Of a stretch of DNA of 64,000 nucleotides, positions 39,428 to 50,900 are shown one piece after another. Source of the stretch: Porites lobata (taxonomy: Eukaryota; Cnidaria; Anthozoa; Scleractinia; Poritidae); contig CALNXK010000025.1 of the NCBI GenBank assembly GCA_942486035.1, forward strand, positions 2,673,501 to 2,737,500, written 5' to 3'. The notes under the pieces are model-generated. The model made no database searches. It was not told where the DNA came from and saw only the letters and a program-made list of their open reading frames with translations. Each line of letters opens with the position of its first letter. Position 1 is the stretch's first letter. A program made the position numbers and the translations under genes.

Positions 39428-41704
39428 GTTTGAGAAGGAATTAAAAATGGCGGGCGACAAAAACAAACATACAATATGGGCCCTTCCACTCTCTACTGGC
39501 GTTAACAACTTCCTCGCAGGCTGACGCCAATTCTCAGTCACGTACGTGCTGTACTGTGAATAAGGTTTATTTACTCGGTGTTAAACATACATTCGTAAAA
39601 TGCAGACAGGTGTTTTTACTGGTCAGGCCCGCTCTGTATAATATGAACTGCTTAGGGGGGAGGGGGTTATAATTTTTGCAGGTTTAAGCCTTTATCATAC
39701 ACCTACGTTCTACAATGAGTTAGTTTTTAGAGCGTGACAGTGGCGTTCCTTTCATTTTACCTCTTATATCCCAAGCAGTTTGAAATACTAATGGTAGCCA
39801 AGGTTTCCTTTCTACTACAAGAAATTAGGAACATATGATGCCGGAAACGAAAATTTTAATTTACGTATAGTACACACTAACATGGTTTAAACTGTCAAGC
39901 CGTCCCTACAAGCACTGCTGCTGAGCCTTTGACTTTTTCAAAGAAAGATTGTTTTCCGTCTCCGTCACAGTGTGCCCAACTCCGTTCTTTCGTTTTTGCC
40001 GGCTAAATGTGTAAGAGACATTTTAGATTTAAGGCCGACTTGGACGTTTGTCTACGAATACCGCGATATTTGACTTAAAGTTTTTTCGCGTATTCTGAAA
40101 ATATAAACTCGCTGGAAAACTTAATTTCTAATATTTAATAACTTGTTCCCGCCACTACGACATTCTCGCTAAAACTCGTAGTAGAGTGACGACGGCTAGC
40201 TAGCAACCACGTTTTCCCGCTAAAATGACGCTGGTTCAAGGGCGAGCACTTCTTACTATTGAGAAAATCTCGTACTCGTTATCGTAATTGTCTTAGAATC
40301 TAAAGGTCTCTATTGATAATCCGTCATAAAACAAGACGACTGAGTAACAGAATGTATATGCCGTAAGCTGCCGCTTATAAGAGCCTCTCCACGTCAAGCT
40401 CCTCCCAGTGGTAGGACCATCTACCAGTAAACAACAACAACTGCAAAATCATCTTATTATAACCCCACCCCACCCAGTTACATTTCCCCCTACGAATGGT
40501 TAAAGTCGATTCGAATTATTATTATATTCTAATTCGCTACCCCGCTCAAACGAATATAAAACATTTATCATGTAACAAGCAACCTCAACTGGGGTGTGTC
40601 AACAAGCGCCGTGTGCGACCCTCTTTATTATGCCTTCATCAACAAAATGGATGGAAATCATACAACAAACAGAATGAAAACTCGGAAATGTAAAAAATTA
40701 CAGCAAGAAAAACAACCCTACAAAATGATCTAAACTATGCTCGTATAACAATGATTCAGTAAACATACAAAACATGCTAAACCTTTCATATAGCAGCATG
40801 CAAAAAACTACGTCTAAGAGAAACCCCTGGTTACTGGGTATTTAATTTTGAGGGCGTAGGGACGGTCGTAAGACGGGATGAAAATAAATGAGAACAACTC
40901 AAATATATATAGCCTACCGCTAATGAAGCAATAGAACAGCATACCATGTAACACCCCAAAGAAAAGGTTACATAACCCATGATAAATACATTAACTTTTT
41001 GTGAAGGTTAATATAAAACTAATAAATGCAAAACGTATTTTGATCACAATTGCTATCACACTGCTATCACTTGTTTCCGGAAGCGCTTTTTCTATTCCGG
41101 GTAAAAGCCCCTCTGTTTACAAGCCATCCTAAAACCCCTTACAAAGATGTATAAGCCTAGGGCTTATAAACAGCTGTTTACGGTATTGCCTGTCTACGCC
41201 AAATAGTAAGTTACGTACAAGATGGAATGGTAGTATACATGTCACCCATATAACGACAATAGCGAGTGAACGCATGCTCAGAGCAAAGAAGACTGGGAAA
41301 TGAACTTGAAAAATGTAACTGAAGACGAAATTAGACAAAAAAAGTCCTAAAACTGTTTTGTTCACAGGCATTTAGGGCTTTCCTTCTACAAGGAAGGACA
41401 CAGCAGACCCGAAAATTATTACAATACACAGTCTGACATATTTGTACTGTTAGGACTTCCTTGCATGACGTTAGCAATATATACTGAATCCAGCTATAAT
41501 TACTATACTAATCAAACATGTCATATTGCTCAGCCGGTCATTGGCACAGGGTAAGAAATAAAAGTTAAGGGATCAGTTATCGGAATCAGTTTCTGTCAAA
41601 TTAGCCAGTGACTTATTAGCACTTACTACCCGGTCCATATATCAGTAGACAATTTTAGAGTGTATAACACGACGCGCTCTTAAACATAGTCGAACCAAAG
41701 AAAA
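39428..41704. other. Intergenic upstream of the GPCR gene
   Basis: 2.3 kb with no recognised gene or complete repeat. GGGGGGAGGGGGTTATAATTT at about 39,655. Confidence 0.4.
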
Positions 41705-42634
41705 ATGGACGTGACAAATGTTACTGCAGACGAAAAAGGGAAAAGAATCCTAGATCTTTCCTGTTCAGCGAAATTCACTGAAGGGATGCATGGCGAGCTA
41801 ATCTTTCTTTCAGCTCTAAATATTATTCTGTCCATGACAGCATTTCTGGGGAACACACTGATCCTAGTTGCTCTATACAAGGAGACTTCACTACACCCAC
41901 CGTCCAAACTTCTGTTTCGTAACCTAGCGATAACGGATCTCTTTGTTGGTATTATTGTAGGGCCTTTGGCTGTAACTTATTGGACCTCTGTTGTGACCAA
42001 GCTATGGAATATTTGTTATTACGCGTATTTGTCAAGAACTATCTCAGGCATCATTTTGTGTTCGGCGTCAATGTACACACTAACTGCAATATGCGTGGAC
42101 AGACTTCTTGCTCTGTCGCTAGGGCTAAGATACAGACAAGTTGTGACTTTGAAAAGAGTATGCATAAGTTTGATTGTTTTTTGGCTTTTGTCTATTGTTT
42201 CTTCATTTCTATTCGCTGGAATTGAAATAATTTCGTGGCTTGCAAGACTAGGTTTTAGTCTCTGCCTAGTCACCTCAACTTTATCTTACATAAAAATTTT
42301 CTTCACTCTGCGTCACAATGAAATACATGTTCACAACCAATTTTCACAAGGACAGCCGAGTCAAGCACCTCCAATGAATATAGCTCGATACAGAAAGGCA
42401 GTGTACAGTGCACTATGGGTGCAAGTAACATTTGTTGCTTGTTATCTCCCTTTTTATATAGCATTAAGATTAACACCTCAAAGAGGGATACCTCTATCTA
42501 GTATTTACCTTGCCAGGGAATTTACAGTTACTTTAGTATATTTAAACTCGTCTTTAAACCCTTTGCTTTATTGTTTGAAGATCGGAGAAGTAAGGCAAGC
42601 TGTAAAAGAAACATTGCAGCAACTGTTCTGTTGA
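41705..42634 (+). CDS. Class A (rhodopsin-like) G-protein-coupled receptor
   Basis: 309 residues, intronless, seven predicted membrane helices. Class A landmarks are visible. GNTLIL in helix 1 has N50 (1.50). NLAITDLFVG in helix 2 has D78 (2.50). VDRLLAL (131-137) stands in place of D-R-Y. Helix 4 has W160 (4.50). CYLPF in helix 6 has P249 (6.50). NSSLNPLLYC in helix 7 is the N-P-x-x-Y motif. N-terminal NVT (5-7) may be glycosylated. The loop between helices 4 and 5 is almost absent (GIEIISWLARLG), a feature shared with melanocortin/adenosine/cannabinoid-type receptors. Cnidarians have large intronless expansions of such receptors. Helix 8 is short and ends in a terminal Cys that could be lipidated. 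Ligand unknown. A decayed partial copy lies at 44,006-44,152. Confidence 0.92.
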   Translation: MDVTNVTADEKGKRILDLSCSAKFTEGMHGELIFLSALNIILSMTAFLGNTLILVALYKETSLHPPSKLLFRNLAITDLFVGIIVGPLAVTYWTSVVTKLWNICYYAYLSRTISGIILCSASMYTLTAICVDRLLALSLGLRYRQVVTLKRVCISLIVFWLLSIVSSFLFAGIEIISWLARLGFSLCLVTSTLSYIKIFFTLRHNEIHVHNQFSQGQPSQAPPMNIARYRKAVYSALWVQVTFVACYLPFYIALRLTPQRGIPLSSIYLAREFTVTLVYLNSSLNPLLYCLKIGEVRQAVKETLQQLFC

Positions 42635-43501
42635 TCAGGTCAGTTTACAAAGCATTTCAAAGAAATACAGCAGGAACGCGTTAATTTGACCATTTGCTTG
42701 GTGAAAAATCATGTAAAAACCAAATTCGCGTCTTCTGTTAAAAAGAAAAAAAAAGTGATACTGTCAGATGTGCCTTGTATATATCACTACCAGTTTGGCG
42801 TTTTCGTAAATGATCAGTTCTAAAAAGCGATAATTTTAACAGCAGAAGGCTAGGATGGCAAAAAAAAAAAAAATTTACAGGTTTAACGACTTAGTTTCAG
42901 CCAATTTCTGAAATGTCCATTCAGTACGTACAGTGGAACCTCGATATATCGAATATTCTTTGCCCCAGAAATAGTGGTATATGGAAAAGAACCTCAGTAC
43001 TGTGTAACGAAAACGTTTTATTGCGAAGATGATAAGACTTTAAAGTGAAATAAGAAAAACTGTTATCCGAACCGCCGATGTTGCCAATTTTATATGTACA
43101 TAATTTCCTATATATTATTCTAATTGTAAATATATTTCATTGCAAGCTCATTTAAAGCATACATCAGCTTTCTTCCGGTTTATTGCAAAGGTGTTTTTTC
43201 TAATTATATGCAATGTAGAGGCTTGAACTGTAATAAAAGAGTCCGCAAATCAGAGCTCAGCTCACCAAAAAATGTTTATACTTCGATCGATTTCTTCCGG
43301 CCTACTACTGTTAATTCCATCCTAGAGTAAAATTAATAAACACTATGACACATTATTAATATACTGAACGCTGAAACTGTCGGAGGGATAAAAAATAATT
43401 ATAAGAAGCACAACATTTTTTAAATGCATTATCAGCTATTATCGGTCTTAAAAATATCTGCAACCGGTGCCCATTAAGCCTTCTGCACTTTTTAGATAGT
43501 A
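42635..43501. other. 3' flank of the GPCR with a mariner-type MITE end
   Basis: TACAGTGGAACCTCGATATA at 42,929 is a typical pogo/mariner-type terminus. I did not find its partner, so the element is truncated. An A run lies at 42,860-42,873. Confidence 0.45.
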
Positions 43502-43672
43502 AGCCCCGTGCAAACCGACGCAACATTCGTGACCACCAACAACGCATTACTCCAAACATTGTTACATGTTACATGTTGCGTCCGTTTGCACACCCTGTTA
43601 CATGTTGTTGTGTGTTGTTTTTGCGCAAAGTATGAAAGAGGTCAAACTTTTAGCCGTTGGGCCAACAATAAT
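43502..43672 (+). repeat. CAACATTGTTG-rich MITE, copy 4
   Basis: AAGCCCCGTGCAAACCGACG at the start, GCGTCCGTTTGCACACCCTG in the middle, GCAAAGTATGAAAGAGGTCA at the end. Same order of blocks as at 1,773. A detached piece (AATGGGAGTTGTTGCGGCCG) lies at about 43,861. Confidence 0.8.
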
Positions 43673-44005
43673 GTAGCCTGTACACACACGTTGTTTTATT
43701 TTTCTTCTCGTTCTTTTCAAAAACAGCGGCGAGCGTGCGAGAACGGGCGTGAAGCGCGAGTTTGCGCTGGCGGTCAATAAATCCCCTGCAGTTTATGTTT
43801 TATCACGCGCGCTCGACGGATTTTGAAGAGAAAATAGAGAGTCTGTGAAAAGGCTAACAATAATGGGAGTTGTTGCGGCCGTTTTTATGTAGCTGTACAC
43901 TGACTAATAAAACTGTCAAAAAATAACGGCAAGAGTAATAGCTATAAGAGATAGTCCATATGCACGTCACCTAAAAGAGTTTTATTTCCAAGAGTGATGG
44001 TCTCA

Positions 44006-44152
44006 GTAATATGCAGTAACAGTGTTTTGGCTTTTGTCTGTTGCTTCTTCGTTAATGAACTTTGGAATTCAAATAATGTGGTGGCTTGCAAGAGTAAGTT
44101 TAACTCTGTGCCTTGTTACCTCAGTATACATAAAAATTATCTTCACTATCAA
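44006..44152 (+). pseudogene. GPCR pseudogene fragment (helix 4-5 region)
   Basis: GTGTTTTGGCTTTTGTCTGT, TGCTTCTTCGTTAATGAACT, GGTGGCTTGCAAGAGTAAG, CTGTGCCTTGTTACCTCAG and ACATAAAAATTATCTTCACT line up with 42,165-42,312 of the intact receptor (GTTTTTTGGCTTTTGTCTAT, GTGGCTTGCAAGACTAGG and so on). This corresponds to residues about 155-203. Indels break the frame, and neither the start nor helices 6-7 are present nearby. It is a relic of a tandem duplicate. Confidence 0.85.
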
Positions 44153-44278
44153 TTTATTAATTCTCATGTGTTTTTCTCTTATTGTGTATTGATATTGTTA
44201 GATGAGAATTGATGTACTATCCCTAGTTAAAATGGGGGAACCTGCTACATGTAAAAACAAACTCTCTCAATCAGAAAT

Positions 44279-47200
44279 TTAAAACTTCAGTGGAATGCTC
44301 GGCCAGAAAACAGGCTGTCTTATATCACAGTTCTTATCATAGTTCAGCTGAAGTGATGCCTCAAGTGACATTATAAGAGGGGCATGTTTGCCATAAAGTA
44401 CATTCATTTCTTCTTTCCTCTTGGCACCAGGTTGTTCTGATGGAGCACTTGTGGTTGTATTGAGGTGGATTGATCCAACTGTTAAAGGAAAAAAAAATAT
44501 GTTGTATAATATTCTAATCTAAGAGAATTCACTGTCTTTAACTCATACGATACACATTATTTTATCTACATAAATGCTTCCCTAGCCACTTTAGTAAGCA
44601 TTTTATAAGAGCAGTGCCTTTTTAAGATTACCGGGCAGAGTACAGACAGGCAATTATTGCAAAAAAAAAAATCGTCATTTAAATAGGAAACCTTTTTGCA
44701 ACTGCAATGCCCCGACTTATCTCAGTTCCCTTGGCAACTGAGTTACAGTGCGACCATGCGAACCGAGGCCACACAGACCAAAAATGAGACAAATTTTGAA
44801 ATTAGCTAATCACCAGTTGAGATCTAAACAATAAAACTGTGCATAATTTTGTACTCAGAGCCAGTTCAAAATACGTTGTGAACCATTTTTTCTAATAGAT
44901 ATAAAAAATAAGGAATCATGACGTTTGTGTAAATCAAGCTGAAAATGTTGTCACTTTTGACAACGTCTGGGTTTGCCAGAATCAAAGCTAGCAGTAAAGA
45001 AATTTTGACCAATCTGAACTAACTTCCTTCCATCCTCGAAAGTTTTGAGAATCCAGTCTTGAGTCTCCAGTCCCGAGGATCGAGACGCAAGTGACTGTCA
45101 ACTTACTTTTGAGTGGTACTGTACTTGTCATTGGACATGATATTAAACAGGACAGATGAAGTAGATGTACAAAAGACTATCATTTTGAAGTTGAAAACAT
45201 GTGTATAGTCACTTAAAACATTAAAGGTGCTATGTAATGAGGCTATTGCTGTTTTATGTCAATTCTGTGCTGAAGTTATCAGGGGCAAAGCGTCCTTTAC
45301 GCAAATACACACATGCATACTTGAGAAATAGGTAGGAGTTTTTTCTGAAAGATTTTACGTTATAAGTAGAAGCCATTAATAGTGTTGTGACATGACCTTG
45401 TATTGCACAGATTTGTTTCTGTCTATCTCGTTGTTATTCTGCATCGTTTTTACACGAAAAATACAACAGTTTGAGTAGTGAAACATTCACGAAATGTTTG
45501 TCTTCAAGTGATTCCACAATACATTGCATTTTAATGAAAAAAGAAGGGGGACCGGGGAAATTCATGTCGCCACAAAGAAACGATCCTGACTGATTAACAT
45601 TCCTTTCAAGATTTTAATATATGGAAAGTTTTCCCATTCAAAAGCTCCATTTTTTAGTTTTCTCTCTCTATATATACACTAAAAAAGTTTATCTCAGACT
45701 ACTTTAATGTCGTTTAACTGGGAAATCATGGACCAGACAGACCATGCAGACCACAATTGAGGGATAAAGTTGAAGCAAACTATTAGGTGCAAGTGTGGCG
45801 CGGTATCAACAAGAATTTTGCAGGAAACTTACTCCAAACAGATGTAGTATTGTTTTCAATGATAAACATTAGAGATACCTAACAACTAAAAATAAATAAA
45901 GGCTGACTACAATTGTTTGTTCCCTTCCCGTGCTCATGATCGAAATAAAGGAAAAACTCAAAAGTCATCAGAGGACTAAGCGTGTGGAAAATTAACACAA
46001 TCCTGCACATGCCACAATTCTTCCAACTGATGCTTTTTAACTCCAAATTTCTGCACAAAAGGGTAAGCTTTAAGTGGTCATTTTTCTTGAGTGGCAAAGA
46101 AAAAAATAAAAGGGTCAGTAGATTTTATCTATCATTCCTAACATAAAAAAGTTTTGCTAAATTTTCATTTGGCATTTGAACGAAACATCTTATTCGAATT
46201 TTGTGTGAATTATTCAGCGCTTGGATGTTTATTTAGTGGAGGTGCCTTGTGCTGGTGAACATTCCAGTACAAGCTTAAAGAAGAACGTTTTTTCTATCGT
46301 GAACAAGCCTGTAAACTGCCAAAATATGTATGAATGAAAAGAAAGCAAAAACGTCATTTTGTACGTATATGGATCTGTGTGCAGACCTGTCAAAATGGTC
46401 ACCCTAGGCCCCTGGTTATTAGTTAGTAACTTTACAGATACACGTATACAAAAATACTCCTGTAGAATTATGAGGAAGATATCCAAGCAATTTCATCAAG
46501 AAGCACTAACCGTAATAATTTTTTGGTTATTTTTGCAGAGACATCATAAAAAATTGAAAAGAGCCAAAAATGTAATGTCAAAACAAACAATGGATTGTAG
46601 ATTCCTATTAGTTTCAATAGCCAGTTACCTTCAATGTATTCATCCTTCTCTTGTAATACTTCTTGCTTTCCTGGAAATCAAAATATGAAAATGGATTATT
46701 TAAAACTTAACTTTTAAAGGAAAAATTTCTCAACCTAAAGCCACTCACCAAAACTTATCTACAGCCTGTTCATTTCACAACGAGAGTATCAACAACAAGC
46801 AACTAGCTGTGAGATGACAATACCCAACTCAGTGCTTCGCATCTTGTTGACTATCTACCATCACATATCCAGTGCATTCTCAGGGAAAAATAACATTGTT
46901 AAATAGATGATGTATAATCATTATAATGTTTAACTGAAAGTTTCAATCAATTTCTGCCAAAGTATATTGGAAATTTGTTTGCGAGACAGAGAAAAACAAA
47001 TTTTTGACATCACTGCATTAATCTGCACTCTCAAAGATCATAGCTTTTGACCAATGAACACATGAGAAAAAGGCAGTTAGTCAGTACAAAAAGTGTCTTA
47101 CATGTATATGCTAACAAAACTTACTTTGCTCCCTTTCTTGTCTGTGCCTCTCTGATTGTTCTAAGAATTTTCTGAAATTGTCATCAACTTCCATATTTGT

Positions 47201-47303
47201 GTCACTGTCATTGTCATCACTACCACTATTATCACTGGCATAATAATTGTCTTCATTGTTGGAATAAATATGCTCATCCACATCATCTTCATCATAATTA
47301 TTG

Positions 47304-47336
<33 letters not shown>

Positions 47337-47806
47337 CCATCATCAACACCATCCTCGTCATCTTCACAATCCTCATATGTATTATTGCAGGCACCACATT
47401 TATCATTATCAATTCCCGTAAATACTACATCACAGGGATACCAAGCAAAATGTGAGCTCCCACTTTTACTAGGACAATGTGAACTAAAAGAAGATGACAT
47501 TTGATTACCAGGACAGTCTTTGCATGAATTCTCTTTTTGCAAACGGGGATCACGCTGATTTTCATCCTGCCAGTAGTCACAGTCGCATCTGACAGTCACA
47601 GATCTTTCTGCACATTCACAATTCTGATCTGAAAGCTGACTGCCCCAAGACTGATTGTAGCCGTTGTAAACATTCCACCACCATAACGATAATTGATAGC
47701 AATATTTCGCGTTTGCTTGGGCGAACGCCATGTAGTCGTCTCTTGTTGTAGGCTGTTGTCCATAGTGGTGTTCCTGATTGTAGTAGAAATTATCCGGTTC
47801 AGCCAT
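44279..47806 (-). CDS. GEMIN8: Gemin8 homologue, 3 exons
   Basis: Exons: 47,806-47,125, 46,670-46,629 and 44,478-44,279, with GTAAGT/AG-type borders and phases 1 and 1. The joined product is 307 residues. The N-terminus has a Tyr/Trp-rich stretch (ANAKYCYQLSLWWWNVYNGY, about residues 32-51) that matches the aromatic N-terminal region of Gemin8. A Cys-rich middle and an acidic run of at least 11 Asp follow (about 150-200). The exon 1-2 junction gives FRKFLEQSERHRQEREQ then KQEVLQEKDEYIE, the conserved E-R-H-R-E-E helix. Exon 3 gives KRKEEMNVLYGKHAPLI, then ASLQLNYDKNCDIRQPVFWP and the terminal SIPLKF, matching the family's end (D.....QP.YWP.IPLKF). Gemin8 links the Gemin6/7/Unrip group to SMN in the complex that loads Sm proteins on snRNAs. 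Longer than human Gemin8 (about 240) because of the acidic insert. Divergent neighbour of GTF3A. Confidence 0.92.
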
Positions 47807-47942
47807 CTTTAAAATGCATACTCTAAGTTTGAATTTTCTTGCCTCGACCAGGTCGCCTTATTGAAAATGCACTCTACTGTAGCACTGTGGGTAAATTGAA
47901 CACGCAATCTCTTGTACAGCGGTGCAGGCAAACATAAACAAA
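47807..47942. promoter_or_regulatory. Bidirectional promoter between GEMIN8 and GTF3A
   Basis: Only 136 bases separate the GEMIN8 ATG (47,806, minus) from the preferred GTF3A ATG (47,943, plus); 115 bases if the upstream GTF3A ATG at 47,922 is used. There is no TATA box. Such spacing implies a shared core promoter with two 5' UTRs of under 100 bases. Confidence 0.6.
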
Positions 47943-50900
47943 ATGGCGGCCCGGGAAAATGTCCACGTGTGTGATTACAAGCGTTGCGGAAAATCGTTTT
48001 CTAAGGAAATCCGGTTGGTAGAACACAAAAGAATGCACACAGGAGAGGTAAAAAAATGTTTTTCCGATTTCTTCGATGAAGTAAAACGCGTTGTGGGACT
48101 GTTATTGCTTACTTAATTATCCGCAAAACTCGTCACTCTAAAACGTACCAGATACGTTTGGCGCGCCATAAAATTAATTTAAGTTAGGTACTGTAGCTCT
48201 CATTTCTGTCCCTTTTCGCTTTAGTTAACTGTTTTCAACACTTTGTGTATTTCTAACTTCTGTTACTTAGATTTCTTGTTTGCATGCCGATGTTTCAAAT
48301 TTCGGCCCACTGCCTGAACAGAGAATGCAAAACTTGTTTGGTTTTGTTTTGATCACCGCTCCAAGGCTTAAGGATCAGACGCGCTAGATAAATTCATATG
48401 ATAGATATAGTTTTGACTCCAATGTTGCGAGCTTGCTTTTTAATATTTTAGTTCTAATTTACAGTTTCATTAGTCTTCCAAGTATGTAATTATTATGATT
48501 ATTATGATTATTTTTTTAGATAATGAACAATGGAGCAGTATAAGAAACTGACAAATTTTAGTCTGTATATATCTGCTGTCAGCTAACAAATTTTTCATTT
48601 AATATAACTCATGCACATAGTAATATTTTATATTTCTAATCAATCGGTTCACCGCCCAGCCTTTGTGATTCTTAGTTGGATCTGGCATCCAAGTTTTTTA
48701 AACTGCCTTCATAATAGTGATAATAATAATAATACAAATACACTAACCTTTTATTGATAACCAAACTAACTATTAAAACCTATTTACAATTAATTTCGCT
48801 GAAGAAGAAAAAAAATATTCAGCCAAAGTGCTATTTACAAGTCATTTCATTTCATAAAGCTTCTGTTCATTTTGATTAAAAAAAATTCATGTCAATTAAA
48901 AAAAAAACCTCATTTAAATTAAAAACAATTCATTTCGATTAAAAATGAAATGAAAATATTGAAAAGATCCAAAAATACTAATAGCGTTTAATAATAATGA
49001 GAATGATAATAAAAAGATTAGTTAATCTATGCCTGTGCTTGTGTGGCTACTGCCTTACTTTTTATAATATCATAGTATAAAATTTATACTATGATTTATA
49101 ATATGCTATGTTGTATTAGAAATATGTGTCTCACAAAACTTCACAATGCTCAGAAAAAGGACCAACATTAGAAATAAAAGGGTAAAAAACCATAAAAAAA
49201 AAGAATGCTCCTTTGTTAGGTATCATGCTGTTGCTCAACTATGCAGCTGCACCACAAGAGATCACACTCTCTGACTTGGTGAAAGTATTCTATTTAAGGC
49301 ATATTTTTCTTCGAATATTCTAGTGATAAAGGCCGTCTGAGGCCAGTGAAACCGTAACATGAATGAAGATAGATTTCAGGAAAATATGAAAGGTTTTCAC
49401 GATAAATAGTCAAACTTGTTATTATGCTGTTTATTTTATAGAGACCTTGTGTATGCCCTCATGAGGGCTGTCAGAAATCATTTATCCGGGCTGTCCATTT
49501 AAAAAGGCACTTGCTGTCTCATAGTAAAGAAAAAGTTTTCAAGTAAGTAAATAGTATGTTGAAATGACCATCTGGAAGGGTGAGATGGGTGATAGAGATA
49601 AACCCAGTGTAATTGTAGCTAAGCCTTAAACATGACCATCGTGTAGGACAGTGTGTATGTTGTTCTGCTGCAACTTTGCTACAGTGTTCTAGTCCAGGCA
49701 CTCAAAATTCTAAACCTACTCCAAATGAAATCTTAATCAGAAACCCAATTCCTCATACCACCCACCAATTTTCCATTCAATTTCCTGTCCAGGCATTGGG
49801 TTGTTCCAGAAAAAATCCACACCCCCCCGACGGATGGGATTCTGGAAATTCTCGCGGGAGGGGGGGTCGAAGACTCCGGAAATGCAGGCGGGAGGGGGGG
49901 TTGACCTTAAAAAAGTCTTCTGCAGGGGTCATTTCGACCGATAGTTGATACAAATCAAACGTTTAGTTCGATGACACTTAAGCGCTTTCAGACCCTGAAA
50001 ATAGTCAAAATGTTTTGTTCATATATTTCTCACCTGACATAAATGATAATCTAAGTTGCTTTACAGGTCCTTTTATAGCAGAAAACGCGAACAAGATACT
50101 AAATAACGGGCCTGAAGGAACTCGTCGCAACGTTGTTGTCACGAAGAGCGTCAAACGCCTGACACATTTCTACTCGTACCCAGAGCCTGCGCGCCACAGT
50201 GTATAACTTTGAAATCTCGGTTGTTTGGTGTAAATAAAAATAAAAAAAACAACTGATTCACGTTCACGCATTCGCACTTTGTATTTTTTAAGGTTTACTT
50301 TTTAAGTTATCAGCCTAGTTTGCCTCTTTTTCAAATATGAAAAAATGTCCCCAAAAATTAATAGTTTTTTTGAGAGAACAAAACAAACAGGTGCCAAATC
50401 TGCAAGAGCCTGGTGAAGAATTTGTTCATAGTGGACTTTGTATTTGGATAAATCTGAAAGCCAGGGCGGATAAAGGTTGGGCGGTGAAACGAGCGCGTCC
50501 GAGCAAAAAGGTGTGATGCAGTGGACTGGGACTCTGCTTAGAAATGTCGCTTGTTTTCGACTTTGGCCGGGGCTTGCGATGTGGGTTGTACATTAGACAT
50601 GTACACTGCCGCTGTCACTGAATTATGGCGGCTTGACTTGTTTTCTTGCACTTCTTCCTCGTTCCTTTGTGCTGGTACGCTGTCTCCGAGAGGCAAATGT
50701 TGCTATTTTTTGATTGTGGGAGGTTTAGCTGGAGTAGACAAACATCTCTTTCAAAGGGTTTCTTTGATTACTTCCATGACTCTACCACTGAATTATATTT
50801 TCGTTCTGCTACTCGCCAATGTCGATGTTATTCCAAAACAAAAACAACTAAGTACTGTCTAAAACACGAAGGAAAATCTCATCCATGTCATCCATGGCAA

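Noticed and set aside
41129..41371. 80-codon minus-strand frame with hydrophobic stretches
   Set aside because: No family resemblance and no supporting exon or promoter signal.
47161..47504. Plus-strand and alternative-frame ORFs rich in His, Ser or Ile opposite the GEMIN8 acidic tract
   Set aside because: Shadows of the (GAT/ATC)n run in the GEMIN8 coding exon.
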